From: Bacteroidales bacterium UBA4331
GTDB taxonomy: Bacteria > Bacteroidota > Bacteroidia > Bacteroidales > Paludibacteraceae
DNA: 64,000 nt
NCBI GenBank assembly: GCA_002394395.1
Contig: DGTR01000007.1
Location: forward strand, 21,244-85,243
Direction of reading: 5' to 3'
The position numbers and the translations under genes were made by a program. Below are positions 57,627 to 64,000 of the stretch, piece after piece (the stretch's first letter is position 1; every line of letters starts with the position of its first letter). The notes under the pieces were generated by a model. It was not told the origin of the DNA and did no database searches. It saw nothing but the letters and a program-made list of their open reading frames with translations.

Positions 57627-59495
57627 ATGAGGAAAATATATTTTTGTTTATTGTTAACAATATATAGTATTCAAGTTTTTTCATATCAGACAACGATTAC
57701 ATCATCCATATATGCGAATGAAGGGAATAGTAGTCCTGTAGTTAATACTAATACCGAAATTCAGCCTTCGATACGACGTGTACGATTTGTTAATCATATT
57801 GAGAATTTTCCGGAAGCTGATATAGCTTTGACGGCAGCTGAATATATTTTTAGTGAAGCCATGGCAGCAGATGTCGATTTGGTTCCAATAGAGGCTGAAG
57901 TAAGTTGGGGTAATCCAACAGATTTTGATAATCAAGATGAGGTATGTAAGGTAGATGTTTTATATACAGACGATATTCAGCCTTATGCGTACTATATGTT
58001 AATGAGCCAGTATCAAAATAATGATATCCCGGTCTTAATACCTCAAACGATGTACAACCAATGCAATGGCACGACATCAGGACCTAGTATGCATATTCTT
58101 TTAAATCCTAATTTATCATATAATTTCACAGCTACATCTACCCCTTCAGATAAATATGATGCCATTACTATATTTTTGAGAGCATTAGCAATTGGTTGTG
58201 GAATTCAAAGCACACTAAATCCTGATACATTGCAATTTGGAATTAACCGAAATAATCAATTATATGTAAGTGCGTTTGATACTCGTATTTATAATGATGA
58301 AAACCATGTAATCAGTGACGTAATTACGCAAAATATAAATATTTCGGATTTCTTGGCATTCCATGCAATATACGCATACGGATATGATGATGTTTTTTAT
58401 GATAATATAGACCTGCAACAGATTCACTTATATAACGATTGGGAAATAGGCACTTTCGGATATAATGTGACTGCTAATACATTAAATACGGTTAATCCGT
58501 TGGGGTATCCGGAAAACGATGACGAATTTATCGATTTGTTAGACCCTTTTTTGGGGCCTGGTATATCTATAAGAGAGATTACGCCATTCACTAAAGCTCT
58601 TTTAAAAGGACTGGGTTGGCTTAAAACTATTCCTGTTGGTTTTAATGAATATGCAGAGATAAACAATAGCGCTTTGTGTTGCAATAGCACAACACTTTTG
58701 CCTAATCAAGATTACTTAGTTTGGCTTACGGAAAATGTCAATCTATCAAATCTTGCCTGCAAACTACAAAGTACAGACTCAACATATTCAATAGGTAATA
58801 TCACTAATCCTAACTCATTTAGATATAGTACAATTCCTGAAAATATTCAGTGGAAACGAAATCCTGTAACAAAGAACATTATTGGTCAATTCGAAGCTAA
58901 GGCAGGAATATTGATAGACATGGATTATATTCAGCAAGATAAAGTTCTAAATATTGAGATACCTTATAAACCTAATCGCCCAATTATTCAGAAAACAGAA
59001 AATACAAGTAATGGAAATATAACATTAAATCTAAATGCATTTGCCAATGGAAGCAATACGTATACTGTTACTTATACTGGAGTTACTTATGGAGATACAC
59101 ATACATTTACAACAACTGCTGATATATTAGATACAATATTGACTAATATTCCGGGGAATCAATTGTATAATGTTTCTTTGTATGGAACTAATAACGAAGG
59201 GAACAGTTCTGTATGTAATTTCACGTTTGGCTTTTCAGCGCATCCTCCATTAAATATGACTATTTCTGTCATCGGATCTATTTTGAGATATGATTTATCT
59301 AACAATGGAACGATTGATATATCTGATGTTGTTATAAGTTCAGTCAAGATTTCAGATTCTTCTGGAGTTATATGGGCAACTCCGAATGCAGGTTCCGGCG
59401 ATCCAATTGACATTAGTTCGTTGAGCCGTGGTTTTTATATTCTCACAGTGGTGGCTGACGGTACTCCGTATAGCAGAATGTTTATAAAACGTTAG
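57627..59495 (+). CDS. Large AT-rich exported protein with T9SS-type C-terminal module
   Basis: The 622-residue product has a signal peptide (MRKIYFCLLLTIYSIQVFSY) and a body with many N, T, D and Y residues. The C-terminal 80 residues read RYDLSNNGTIDISDVVISSV and then DISSLSRGFYILTVVADGTP before YSRMFIKR. The last part follows the type A T9SS sorting pattern (L...G.Y.L.V...G....R.F...). No HExxH or other catalytic motif is evident. A fibronectin-like stretch precedes the tail (PNRPIIQKTENTSNGNITLN). It is probably a secreted or surface-attached protein. The very low GC content suggests acquisition. Confidence 0.72.
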   Translation: MRKIYFCLLLTIYSIQVFSYQTTITSSIYANEGNSSPVVNTNTEIQPSIRRVRFVNHIENFPEADIALTAAEYIFSEAMAADVDLVPIEAEVSWGNPTDFDNQDEVCKVDVLYTDDIQPYAYYMLMSQYQNNDIPVLIPQTMYNQCNGTTSGPSMHILLNPNLSYNFTATSTPSDKYDAITIFLRALAIGCGIQSTLNPDTLQFGINRNNQLYVSAFDTRIYNDENHVISDVITQNINISDFLAFHAIYAYGYDDVFYDNIDLQQIHLYNDWEIGTFGYNVTANTLNTVNPLGYPENDDEFIDLLDPFLGPGISIREITPFTKALLKGLGWLKTIPVGFNEYAEINNSALCCNSTTLLPNQDYLVWLTENVNLSNLACKLQSTDSTYSIGNITNPNSFRYSTIPENIQWKRNPVTKNIIGQFEAKAGILIDMDYIQQDKVLNIEIPYKPNRPIIQKTENTSNGNITLNLNAFANGSNTYTVTYTGVTYGDTHTFTTTADILDTILTNIPGNQLYNVSLYGTNNEGNSSVCNFTFGFSAHPPLNMTISVIGSILRYDLSNNGTIDISDVVISSVKISDSSGVIWATPNAGSGDPIDISSLSRGFYILTVVADGTPYSRMFIKR

Positions 59496-59502
59496 TTTGA
59501 AT

Positions 59503-59961
59503 ATGATATTAAGAAAATGTATCCTATGCGTATTTTTAGCGGCATTAAGCATTCATTCGCTAAAAGCAGATGATGACCCATGCCACATATATATGGGGGC
59601 TATGGGGATTGCTGTTTTCCGTTCTACGCTAGTTTATGACATCTCTAAAAATGGAACAATTACGCCACCTTATGTTGATAGTGTTTGGGTAACGCCTGCC
59701 GATACAAGCGATGTGCTTATGGTTACGTATGCCCAAAACCATGAAGAAATAGATATATCTTCCCTTGACAGAGGAATATACTTTCTATTTATTCGAATAG
59801 GAGATTGTGTGATTGGCAGAATGTTTTATTATAGGGGATATGCAACAGATGTCTTGGAAACGAAAACAAAGCCTTTTGTTCGTAAATATATACACAATGG
59901 AAAATTACTAATAAAATGTGATGACAAGACTTACATGGTGATAGGACAAGAGGTCAAGTAA
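59503..59961 (+). CDS. Small exported protein resembling the C-terminal module of its neighbour
   Basis: The 152-residue product has a signal peptide (MILRKCILCVFLAALSIHSL, then KA). The mature part repeats the neighbour's tail: VYDISKNGTI against RYDLSNNGTI, and IDISSLDRGIYFLFIR against IDISSLSRGFYILTVV. After that it adds FVRKYIHNGKLLIKCDD and KTYMVIGQEVK, which itself looks like a Bacteroidales sorting-type ending (NG.LLI...KTY...GQ.V). It is therefore almost only a sorting-like module with a signal peptide. It might be a decoy, a modulator or a degenerated cargo. A terminator follows. Confidence 0.65.
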   Translation: MILRKCILCVFLAALSIHSLKADDDPCHIYMGAMGIAVFRSTLVYDISKNGTITPPYVDSVWVTPADTSDVLMVTYAQNHEEIDISSLDRGIYFLFIRIGDCVIGRMFYYRGYATDVLETKTKPFVRKYIHNGKLLIKCDDKTYMVIGQEVK

Positions 59962-59985
59962 ACCCAAACAGCCGCTAATTTTCAG

Positions 59986-60012
59986 AAGGAGTCCTTCAGG
60001 GCTCCTTTTTTT
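59986..60012 (+). terminator. Rho-independent terminator after the cargo genes
   Basis: GGAG and CTCC with an inner CC/GG pair form a stem around ttca (about 59988-60004), followed by a T7 run. Confidence 0.75.
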
Positions 60013-60042
60013 ATATAATAACTTATCCAAAAAACAATCATT

Positions 60043-60263
60043 ATGACCAAGTATCAATTTTTGCTCAAAAAAAAGAAGAAGGAGAACTGAGCATTCTCTT
60101 CAACGATTTCGAGTTACCCCTCAAGTACGCCCAGTGGATGGAGATTTATGAGTACCATCTGGAGCATCCGGGGCTGAATTACATCCAACTTTCTAACGAC
60201 AAAAAATGTGGCACGGCAACAATTAGCCGTGCCACATCATTTATGAATCAGGAAGTTATGTGA
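60043..60263 (+). pseudogene. Small ORF readable only through a -1 shift at A AAA AAG, or broken gene
   Basis: From ATG 60043 the frame reads MTKYQFLLKKK and then stops at TGA 60088-60090 after 15 codons. A run of eight A followed by G ends the shared part; the heptamer A AAA AAG (60069-60075) is in the correct phase for -1 slippage. In the -1 frame coding sense continues (EEGELSILFNDFELPLK, QWMEIYEYHLEHPGL) to TGA 60261-60263, for a 73-residue product. A homopolymer indel would give the same picture. I recognise no family and see no promoter. Confidence 0.5.
60208..60235. terminator. Ten-base perfect hairpin, possible bidirectional terminator
   Basis: GTGGCACGGC (60208-60217) and GCCGTGCCAC (60226-60235) pair around an eight-base loop. 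On the minus strand a T6 run follows. It lies inside the -1 frame of the small ORF. Confidence 0.7.
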
Positions 60264-60279
60264 CGTTCCCGATTTCTGG

Positions 60280-60311
60280 AACGGATATGTCGAAAAAAAG
60301 TAGTACCTTTG
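60280..60311 (+). promoter_or_regulatory. Promoter upstream of the VapE-type gene
   Basis: TACCTTTG (60304-60311) is preceded by TATGTC, an A-rich tract and GTAG in the usual register, but the -33 box position reads AACG. ATGGTA-family repeats (60328-60360) fill the leader. Confidence 0.6.
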
Positions 60312-60360
60312 CACTCGGAATTGGAGATCGTACATGGTAAATGACTAAATCGTAAATGAT

Positions 60361-61578
60361 ATGGCAAATAGACAAGAAATCGTATGTACCTACATCTATG
60401 AGAACTACGTGCAGTCCGGGCGGCTGAGACACGATGTGGTGTCCAACAAAGTCCAGATCGCGGTGATGGGGGACGGGTTACAGCTTACGGGCTGGCGGGA
60501 TATCACGACGGCGGATGTGAACGATATCGTCTGCGACTGCTCGGCGGAGAGCGGGCTGCAGATCACGGCGCGGGAGGTGCTGGCGGTGCTGCAGTCCCAC
60601 CGCATCCCCGACGTCCATCCCTTACGTGAGTACGTGCTTAACTGCCGTCCGTACACCACCGACCAACCCGACTGGATAGCCTGGCTCGCGAGCCGTGTGA
60701 CCGTCGCCGGCGGCGAGGAGGAACAGAAGCTCTGGGTGAACTGTTTCCGCAAGTGGTTCGTGGCGATGGTGGCGAGTTGGCTCAGCGACGAGGTGGTCAA
60801 CCAGCAGGTGCTCGTCCTCGTCGGCAAGCAGGGGATCTTCAAGACCACGTGGCTCGAACACCTCCTGCCGCCCGAACTGCGTGCCTACAGCTGTAAGATG
60901 GCGAACAGTACCCAGCTCAACAAAGACGAGCGGCTGCGTATAGCCGAGTACGGACTCATCGCCCTGGACGAGATAGACGCCATGGGCCCGCGCGAACTGA
61001 ACGTCATGAAGTCCGTCATCACCGCCTCGGACATCTCCGAGCGTGCCGCCTACGGCTATACCAAGGAGCGGCGGATAAGGCTCGCGTCGTTCTGTGCGTC
61101 GGGCAACAAACAGGAGTTCCTGACCGACATCACCGGCAACCGCCGATGGCTGCCCTTCCAGGCTCAGAGCATCCTCAACCCCTTCTATATCTCCCTCCCG
61201 TACGAGCAGATCTACGCGCAGGCGAAGTACCTCATCGATTTGGGTTTCCAGTACTGGTTCGACCTCGACGACATCGACCTCCTTGAGGCGCATAACGATG
61301 ACTTCCGTGCGCAGGAGAACGAGGAGCAGCTCCTTGCCGTCTATTTCGACATCCCCCGTGACGGCGAAGGCCGGTTCATGACCACCGCCGAGATCTCCGA
61401 CAAGCTCGTCTCCTGGGGAAGTATCAAGAAGCCGATGCCCCTCAACCGCCTTGGCATGCTCCTCAAGAAAGCCGGGTACACTCAGAAATGTTTGAGCGGT
61501 AAAGCGAGAGGATGGTTAGTACGCGAGCGCGGATTGGAAGAGGTAAACGCCAATAGAAACATTAATGCTCGTCCATGA
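60361..61578 (+). CDS. VapE/VirE-type P-loop ATPase of a mobile element
   Basis: The 405-residue product matches the virulence-associated E family found in Bacteroidota prophages and conjugative elements. Walker A is LVGKQGIFKTTW (near 154-165) and Walker B is LIALDEID (near 200-207). An arginine-rich segment with YTKERRIRLASFCASGNKQ and the sensor DITGNRRWLPF follow. The C-terminal 80 residues form a small winged-helix-like domain (TTAEISDKLVSWGSIKKPMP). The N-terminal primase part usual in longer VapE proteins is largely missing. These proteins are thought to act in element replication. The stop codon is the first part of a 22-bp inverted repeat. Confidence 0.83.
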   Translation: MANRQEIVCTYIYENYVQSGRLRHDVVSNKVQIAVMGDGLQLTGWRDITTADVNDIVCDCSAESGLQITAREVLAVLQSHRIPDVHPLREYVLNCRPYTTDQPDWIAWLASRVTVAGGEEEQKLWVNCFRKWFVAMVASWLSDEVVNQQVLVLVGKQGIFKTTWLEHLLPPELRAYSCKMANSTQLNKDERLRIAEYGLIALDEIDAMGPRELNVMKSVITASDISERAAYGYTKERRIRLASFCASGNKQEFLTDITGNRRWLPFQAQSILNPFYISLPYEQIYAQAKYLIDLGFQYWFDLDDIDLLEAHNDDFRAQENEEQLLAVYFDIPRDGEGRFMTTAEISDKLVSWGSIKKPMPLNRLGMLLKKAGYTQKCLSGKARGWLVRERGLEEVNANRNINARP

Positions 61579-61672
61579 CAGTATGACAGATGACAGTTCT
61601 TTTTATATATATCACACACGCGCGTGGGTGTGTATATTTTAGGAATTTATCTGTCATCTGTCATACTGTCAT
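61575..61672. repeat. 22-bp perfect inverted repeat around a 54-nt loop
   Basis: The left arm (61575-61596) contains the VapE stop codon and is made of atgacag words; the right arm (61651-61672) is its exact reverse complement. The loop has a further stem of atatat, cacac and gcgc elements with matching gtgtg and tatat. Transcribed, it would fold into a hairpin of more than 30 bp. Confidence 0.88.
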
Positions 61673-61729
61673 ACGCCCGCCCCCCGCCGGTCACCCCGTC
61701 AGCCTAATAAGCCGGATGACATCCGGCGG

Positions 61730-61946
61730 GTAAACAACCCAAAGCAGGATCCAGATGCCGGATTAAATCCGGCGTAACTGCCAAGAAAGAAAACCCGCAT
61801 GCAATGCGGGGCTAATGAACGAAGGACAAACCCGCTCGCGAAACTCGCGGACACAGGACACCGAGGGACGGAGAGGTTCGCGCAATGATGCGCGAAAAAT
61901 GCACAGAGAAAAACCGGCAGTGAATGCCGGGGAATGGACATACGAA
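61730..61946 (+). repeat. Direct repeat block, copy 1 (~217 bp)
   Basis: Starting with taaacaacccaaagcagg (61731), this block contains four hairpins and recurs at 62470-62687 with an offset of 740-741 bp and only scattered differences, some of them within hairpin loops. Confidence 0.88.
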
Positions 61947-62090
61947 GAAAGGAAAGCCGGTATTCAATGCCGGGGAATGGACATACGAAGAAGGAAAACG
62001 CCGTCTCTTAGACGGCACAATGAACGCAAAAAGCGCGAGGCTAAAGACCCGCGAACAGAACGAAGAAAAGACAGTACGTAGATGTCCGTA

Positions 62091-62121
62091 ATGGTCGCGA
62101 GATGGTCGCGGGATTGAACCG
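62091..62121 (+). repeat. Two 11-bp ggtcgcg units matching the hemW repeat
   Basis: The units atggtcgcgag and atggtcgcggg are followed by attgaaccg. In hemW three such units are followed by attggaccg. Confidence 0.75.
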
Positions 62122-62277
62122 TAAAAGGGAAGACCCTACCTCTCCATAGAGGGGGAAAGAACACCGGCATCCGATGCCGGGGAAAAAAGAAAGAAAAGAG
62201 GAAAACGCCGTCTATCAGACGGCACAATGAACGAAAAAAAGCGCGAGGCTAATAAACGAAGGTAAAATAGAGAAAAG

Positions 62278-62517
62278 ATGAAAGTAGAACTGATTATTCC
62301 GATTGAAGGGTTGTACGGGAAGCTACGGAGAGACGGATACTATTTCCGTAAGTACCGCGGGCAACAGATCGTGCAGAAATGTCCGAACCGAGAAGGGCAC
62401 GTCAAGACAGAAGACGAAGCCGCTAACCAGCGGCGGTTTGCGGAGAGGTACGCAGGGAGCCACCGGCAGGTAAACAACCCAAAGCAGGATCCAGATGCCG
62501 GATTCAATCCGGCATAA
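62278..62517 (+). CDS. Small element protein with C-terminus overrun by the repeat block
   Basis: The 79-residue product begins MKVELIIPIEGLYGKLRRDG and contains YYFRKYRGQQIVQKCPN. I recall Bacteroidota mobile-element proteins that start in a similar way (glycine-rich GLxGKLR followed by an FRxYRG element); the function is unknown. From about residue 64 the sequence (QVNNPKQDPDAGFNPA) is the translation of direct-repeat copy 2, including a whole hairpin, and the stop codon lies just behind that hairpin. The original C-terminus has probably been lost, or the repeat supplies the ending. It is preceded without a gap by the hairpin array. Confidence 0.6.
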   Translation: MKVELIIPIEGLYGKLRRDGYYFRKYRGQQIVQKCPNREGHVKTEDEAANQRRFAERYAGSHRQVNNPKQDPDAGFNPA

Positions 62518-62687
62518 CTGCCAAGAAAGAAAACCCGCATGCAATGCGGGGCTAATGAACGGAGGACAAACCCGCTCGCGAAACTCGCGGACACAGGACA
62601 TCGAGGGCGCGGAGAGGTTCGCGCAATGATGCGCGAAAAATGCACAGAGAAAAGCCGGCATTCAATGCCGGGGAATGGACATACGAG
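62470..62687 (+). repeat. Direct repeat block, copy 2 (~217 bp)
   Basis: This is the second copy of the block at 61730-61946. Its first part forms the 3' end of the 62278 ORF. Confidence 0.88.
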
Positions 62688-62767
62688 GGACGGGACAAGA
62701 AAAACCGCGGAATACCGCGGGGAACAGAACAAAGTAATAAACCATTAAAAGAAAGGAAAAAAAGAAA

Positions 62768-63055
62768 ATGGCAAAGATCACAATGATGTCAGGGATTGCG
62801 TCTATATCGGGACGCGTGGGGAACTGTTGCTTCAGGACGATGAAGGCGACAGGGAAGGTGTACATGCACCAAGTCAAAGACAAGAGCCAAGAGTCAAGAG
62901 TCAAGAGAACTGCGAGCGAGGCGATGGTACGGCAGCGGAAGCGGTTTAGCGAGATTGCCAAGATGGTCATGCAGATGAAGGCAGAAGGCTCCAAGAAAAG
63001 CAGAAAGCAACTGTGGAAAATTGCTACGAAAGCCTATGATGCAGAAAATCAGTAA
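62768..63055 (+). CDS. Small basic element protein with repeat-derived stretch
   Basis: The 95-residue product begins MAKITMMSGIASISGRVGNC and continues CFRTMKATGKVYMHQVK, then a basic helical half (MVRQRKRFSEIAKMVMQM, KKSRKQLWKIATKAYD). The SGRVGN...F pattern is one I associate with small proteins of Bacteroidota mobile elements; the function is unknown, and the charge suggests nucleic-acid contact. Residues about 37-47 (DKSQESRVKR) are encoded by tandem caagagt words at 62875-62908. It overlaps the next gene. Confidence 0.6.
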   Translation: MAKITMMSGIASISGRVGNCCFRTMKATGKVYMHQVKDKSQESRVKRTASEAMVRQRKRFSEIAKMVMQMKAEGSKKSRKQLWKIATKAYDAENQ

Positions 63056-63254
63056 GACGGAGCTGGCCGCGCGGCTGGAGGCGCGTGTGGTGTGTGCGGA
63101 AGGCGGCGTGGAGGGGCTGAACACCCTCCTGTACGGATGGAAGAAATTCCGCAAGTACGGCGCCAAGTACCGGCATGCCTTGGAGGCACGCGACTGGCTG
63201 TACCGGGTCGAGGTGATCGACCTCAGCGACTATGCCGGCTGCGACCTCACGTAA
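63036..63254 (+). CDS. Small element protein of unknown family
   Basis: I place the start at ATG 63036, inside the 3' end of the previous gene, giving 72 residues. The product is basic and amphipathic (KTELAARLEARVVCAEGG, LYGWKKFRKYGAKYRHALEA, RDWLYRVEVIDLSDYAGC). I recognise no family. The overlap with the upstream gene implies coupled expression. A 200-bp gap with a promoter follows. Confidence 0.55.
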   Translation: MMQKISKTELAARLEARVVCAEGGVEGLNTLLYGWKKFRKYGAKYRHALEARDWLYRVEVIDLSDYAGCDLT

Positions 63255-63287
63255 AACTCATCACAATGAGGTTTACGAAGGGAAATA

Positions 63288-63319
63288 GTTGCTCAAGTCG
63301 CGGATTTTTAGTAATTTTG
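63288..63319 (+). promoter_or_regulatory. Promoter of the last small-gene unit
   Basis: GTTG (63288-63291) and TAATTTTG (63312-63319) are 20 nt apart. The start codon lies 135 nt downstream. Confidence 0.7.
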
Positions 63320-63454
63320 CACTGGATTTGAGAGATAAGATAATGAGTTTCTCGGGGCGTTTATCGTTTCCTTCTCAGTCCCGGAAACTCAAAAAGGAAG
63401 GACTCTCATCCCACGCGTGTACATCAACATTATCAACCCTAAACCCTAACTAAA

Positions 63455-63793
63455 ATGGCAGAAATTAAACCAATGGCTCTGATTGAGTCCATGCGGAAGA
63501 AGGTATGCATGCACAGCGATGTGTATTTCCGCACGAACAAACAGACCGGTAAGACCTTCACCGGCAAGCTCTGCTACCCGTCCGACAAGGAGCCGAGTGC
63601 CGCACAGATCGCAGCGAAAGCACGTTTCGCGAAGGTCGTCGCTGCAGTACGAGCGATTTTGGCAGATCCGACGGAGAAAGCCAAACTGCAGGCAGAGTAC
63701 AAATCCCAAACGAAGATCGGCTCGCTCTTCGGCTATGCGATGCACAAGCTCAACGGTAACTACGACGAGAACGGCGATCCCATCAACGGTTAA
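63455..63793 (+). CDS. Conserved small Bacteroidota element protein
   Basis: The 112-residue product begins MAEIKPMALIESMRKKVCMH and has SDVYFRTNKQTGKTFTGKLC followed by YPSDKEPSAAQIAAKARFA. I recall similar proteins in Bacteroidota prophage-like elements near VapE and smalltalk genes, always without a known function. The first half is beta-like and the second helical. It starts right after aaccctaaaccctaac repeats. The smalltalk-like gene is next. Confidence 0.6.
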   Translation: MAEIKPMALIESMRKKVCMHSDVYFRTNKQTGKTFTGKLCYPSDKEPSAAQIAAKARFAKVVAAVRAILADPTEKAKLQAEYKSQTKIGSLFGYAMHKLNGNYDENGDPING

Positions 63794-63813
63794 CCCTTTA
63801 ACCCTAACCCACT

Positions 63814-64000
63814 ATGACTAAGAAAGAGATTATCAAAATCGTGATCTCCGTGCTGATTGCGGCGTTGACGGCATTGGCGGCAGGCTTGGGACTGAGTTCC
63901 TGCAACGTCACCCGGACCGTCACCACGCGAAGCGAGGCATGGCAGAAAGGCGACACCTCCGTCGTCATCCAAACCAAGACCGTAGAGAGCTATGACGGCT
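63814..64000 (+). CDS. Smalltalk-like exported protein (3' end beyond window)
   Basis: The frame starts MTKKEIIKIVISVLIAALTA and continues LAAGLGLSSCNVTRTVTTRS, then runs off the window at base 64000 after 62 codons. The N-terminal helix with the alanine- and glycine-rich end matches the small smalltalk-type proteins of Bacteroidota elements, here apparently with a lipobox (LSSC) and a longer polar tail. These genes commonly precede a phage-type amidase, which may lie just outside the window. It follows ctttaaccctaaccc repeats. Confidence 0.6.
   Translation, partial: MTKKEIIKIVISVLIAALTALAAGLGLSSCNVTRTVTTRSEAWQKGDTSVVIQTKTVESYDG

Larger units (their letters stand above)
61579..62277. other. 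Long gene-poor stretch: inverted repeat followed by hairpin array
   Basis: No credible gene is seen. Open frames here are arginine-rich and change frame between the two copies of the duplicated block. The content is the 61575-61672 inverted repeat, the hairpin array from 61711, a two-unit 11-bp repeat (62091-62121) and a palindrome related to the CCCTCCCC family (62131-62160). Confidence 0.7.
61711..62720. repeat. Array of ~16 short hairpins with different stems and mostly 3-nt loops
   Basis: Seventeen-base units with a 7-bp stem and 3-nt loop start at 61711, 61757, 61794, 61914, 61957, 62000, 62164, 62207, 62497, 62534 and 62655. Stems include GCCGGAT, CCCGCAT, CCGGCAT and GCCGTCT. The one at 61914 has a mismatch at the loop end, and the one at 61957 has a G-T pair. 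Others are CGCGA-aac-TCGCG (61837, 62577), TTCGCGCA-atga-TGCGCGAA (61877, 62618) and CCGCGG-aata-CCGCGG (62705). Tails such as aatggacatacga or aatgaacga and purine-rich spacers (aagaaaggaaa) separate them. The small gene at 62278 interrupts the array. Confidence 0.85.

Noticed and set aside
61815..62081. Open frame of 88 codons within the hairpin array
   Set aside because: The product is Arg-rich low complexity, and the duplicated block copy 2 is read in another frame, so no protein is conserved.
61711..62720. CRISPR array
   Set aside because: There is no constant repeat, unit spacing is irregular, stems differ in sequence and no cas gene is in the window.
63437..63454. Telomere-like aaccct repeats
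   Set aside because: There are only a few units directly before start codons (also 63791-63810), in line with the other start-proximal micro-repeats.

Overview
The window is chromosomal DNA from a member of the Bacteroidota, most likely the order Bacteroidales. Three things point there. Promoters carry the Bacteroidota -33 (TTTG-like) and -7 (TAnnTTTG) boxes with almost no Shine-Dalgarno sequences. Type IX secretion (T9SS) parts and cargo are present (PorE-like OmpA protein, PorD/DUF4835, a CHU_C-type C-terminal domain, proteins ending in sorting-type modules). Many families are largely Bacteroidota-specific (DUF4831, DUF3244, TPR-membrane-HTH regulators, smalltalk). The species cannot be named from sequence alone. 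Most of the window is compact and moderately GC-rich, with AT-rich islands at about 3.5-9.9 kb and 55.9-60 kb.

Layout. 1-3.5 kb: end of prfC, a nucleoside-type MFS transporter, a GldF-like ABC permease and a YfcE-like phosphoesterase. 3.5-4.2 kb: a promoter-to-terminator unit of about 200 nt with no sizeable gene. 4.2-9.8 kb: leftward surface-polysaccharide genes (gtrA, GT2 glycosyltransferase, polytopic membrane protein, glf) with a long leader, interrupted by a DUF4143 ATPase gene and a relic of an older glf. 9.9-19.9 kb: a long leftward gene train (small membrane protein, OmpH/Skp, Wzi-like barrel, carboxyltransferase, serC, serA, CHU_C protein, M3 peptidase). 20.3-46.8 kb: rightward housekeeping and envelope genes (PrsW, bactofilin, DUF1015, PorE-like, thyA-folA, tex, ettA, hemerythrin-LuxR regulator, tilS-aroE, DUF4831, porD, recN, rarA, hemW, PBP1A, TPR protein, TraB-like protein, amidase-like protein). 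46.8-49.5 kb: Na/Pi cotransporter and AraC regulator, leftward. 49.6-55.5 kb: a sharply bounded operon joining two paralogous beta-helix carbohydrate-binding lipoproteins to a VTC polyphosphate-polymerase domain, DUF4956, DUF2490 and a small secreted protein. 55.5-60 kb: AT-rich island with a chimeric TPR-HTH regulator, a DUF3244 protein and T9SS-type cargo. 60-64 kb: a mobile-element segment with a VapE-type ATPase, a striking array of short hairpins with different stem sequences, and small element genes running off the end.

Two candidates for something not yet described stand out. One is the VTC/DUF4956/DUF2490/beta-helix operon with its divergent AraC regulator. The other is the hairpin array downstream of the VapE-type gene. 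In addition, short tandem repeats placed immediately before start codons recur all over the window, and some have entered coding sequences in frame (yfcE, DUF1015, aroE, hemW, the amidase-like gene). A separate palindromic repeat has entered oadA and tex. No tRNA or rRNA gene was recognised.
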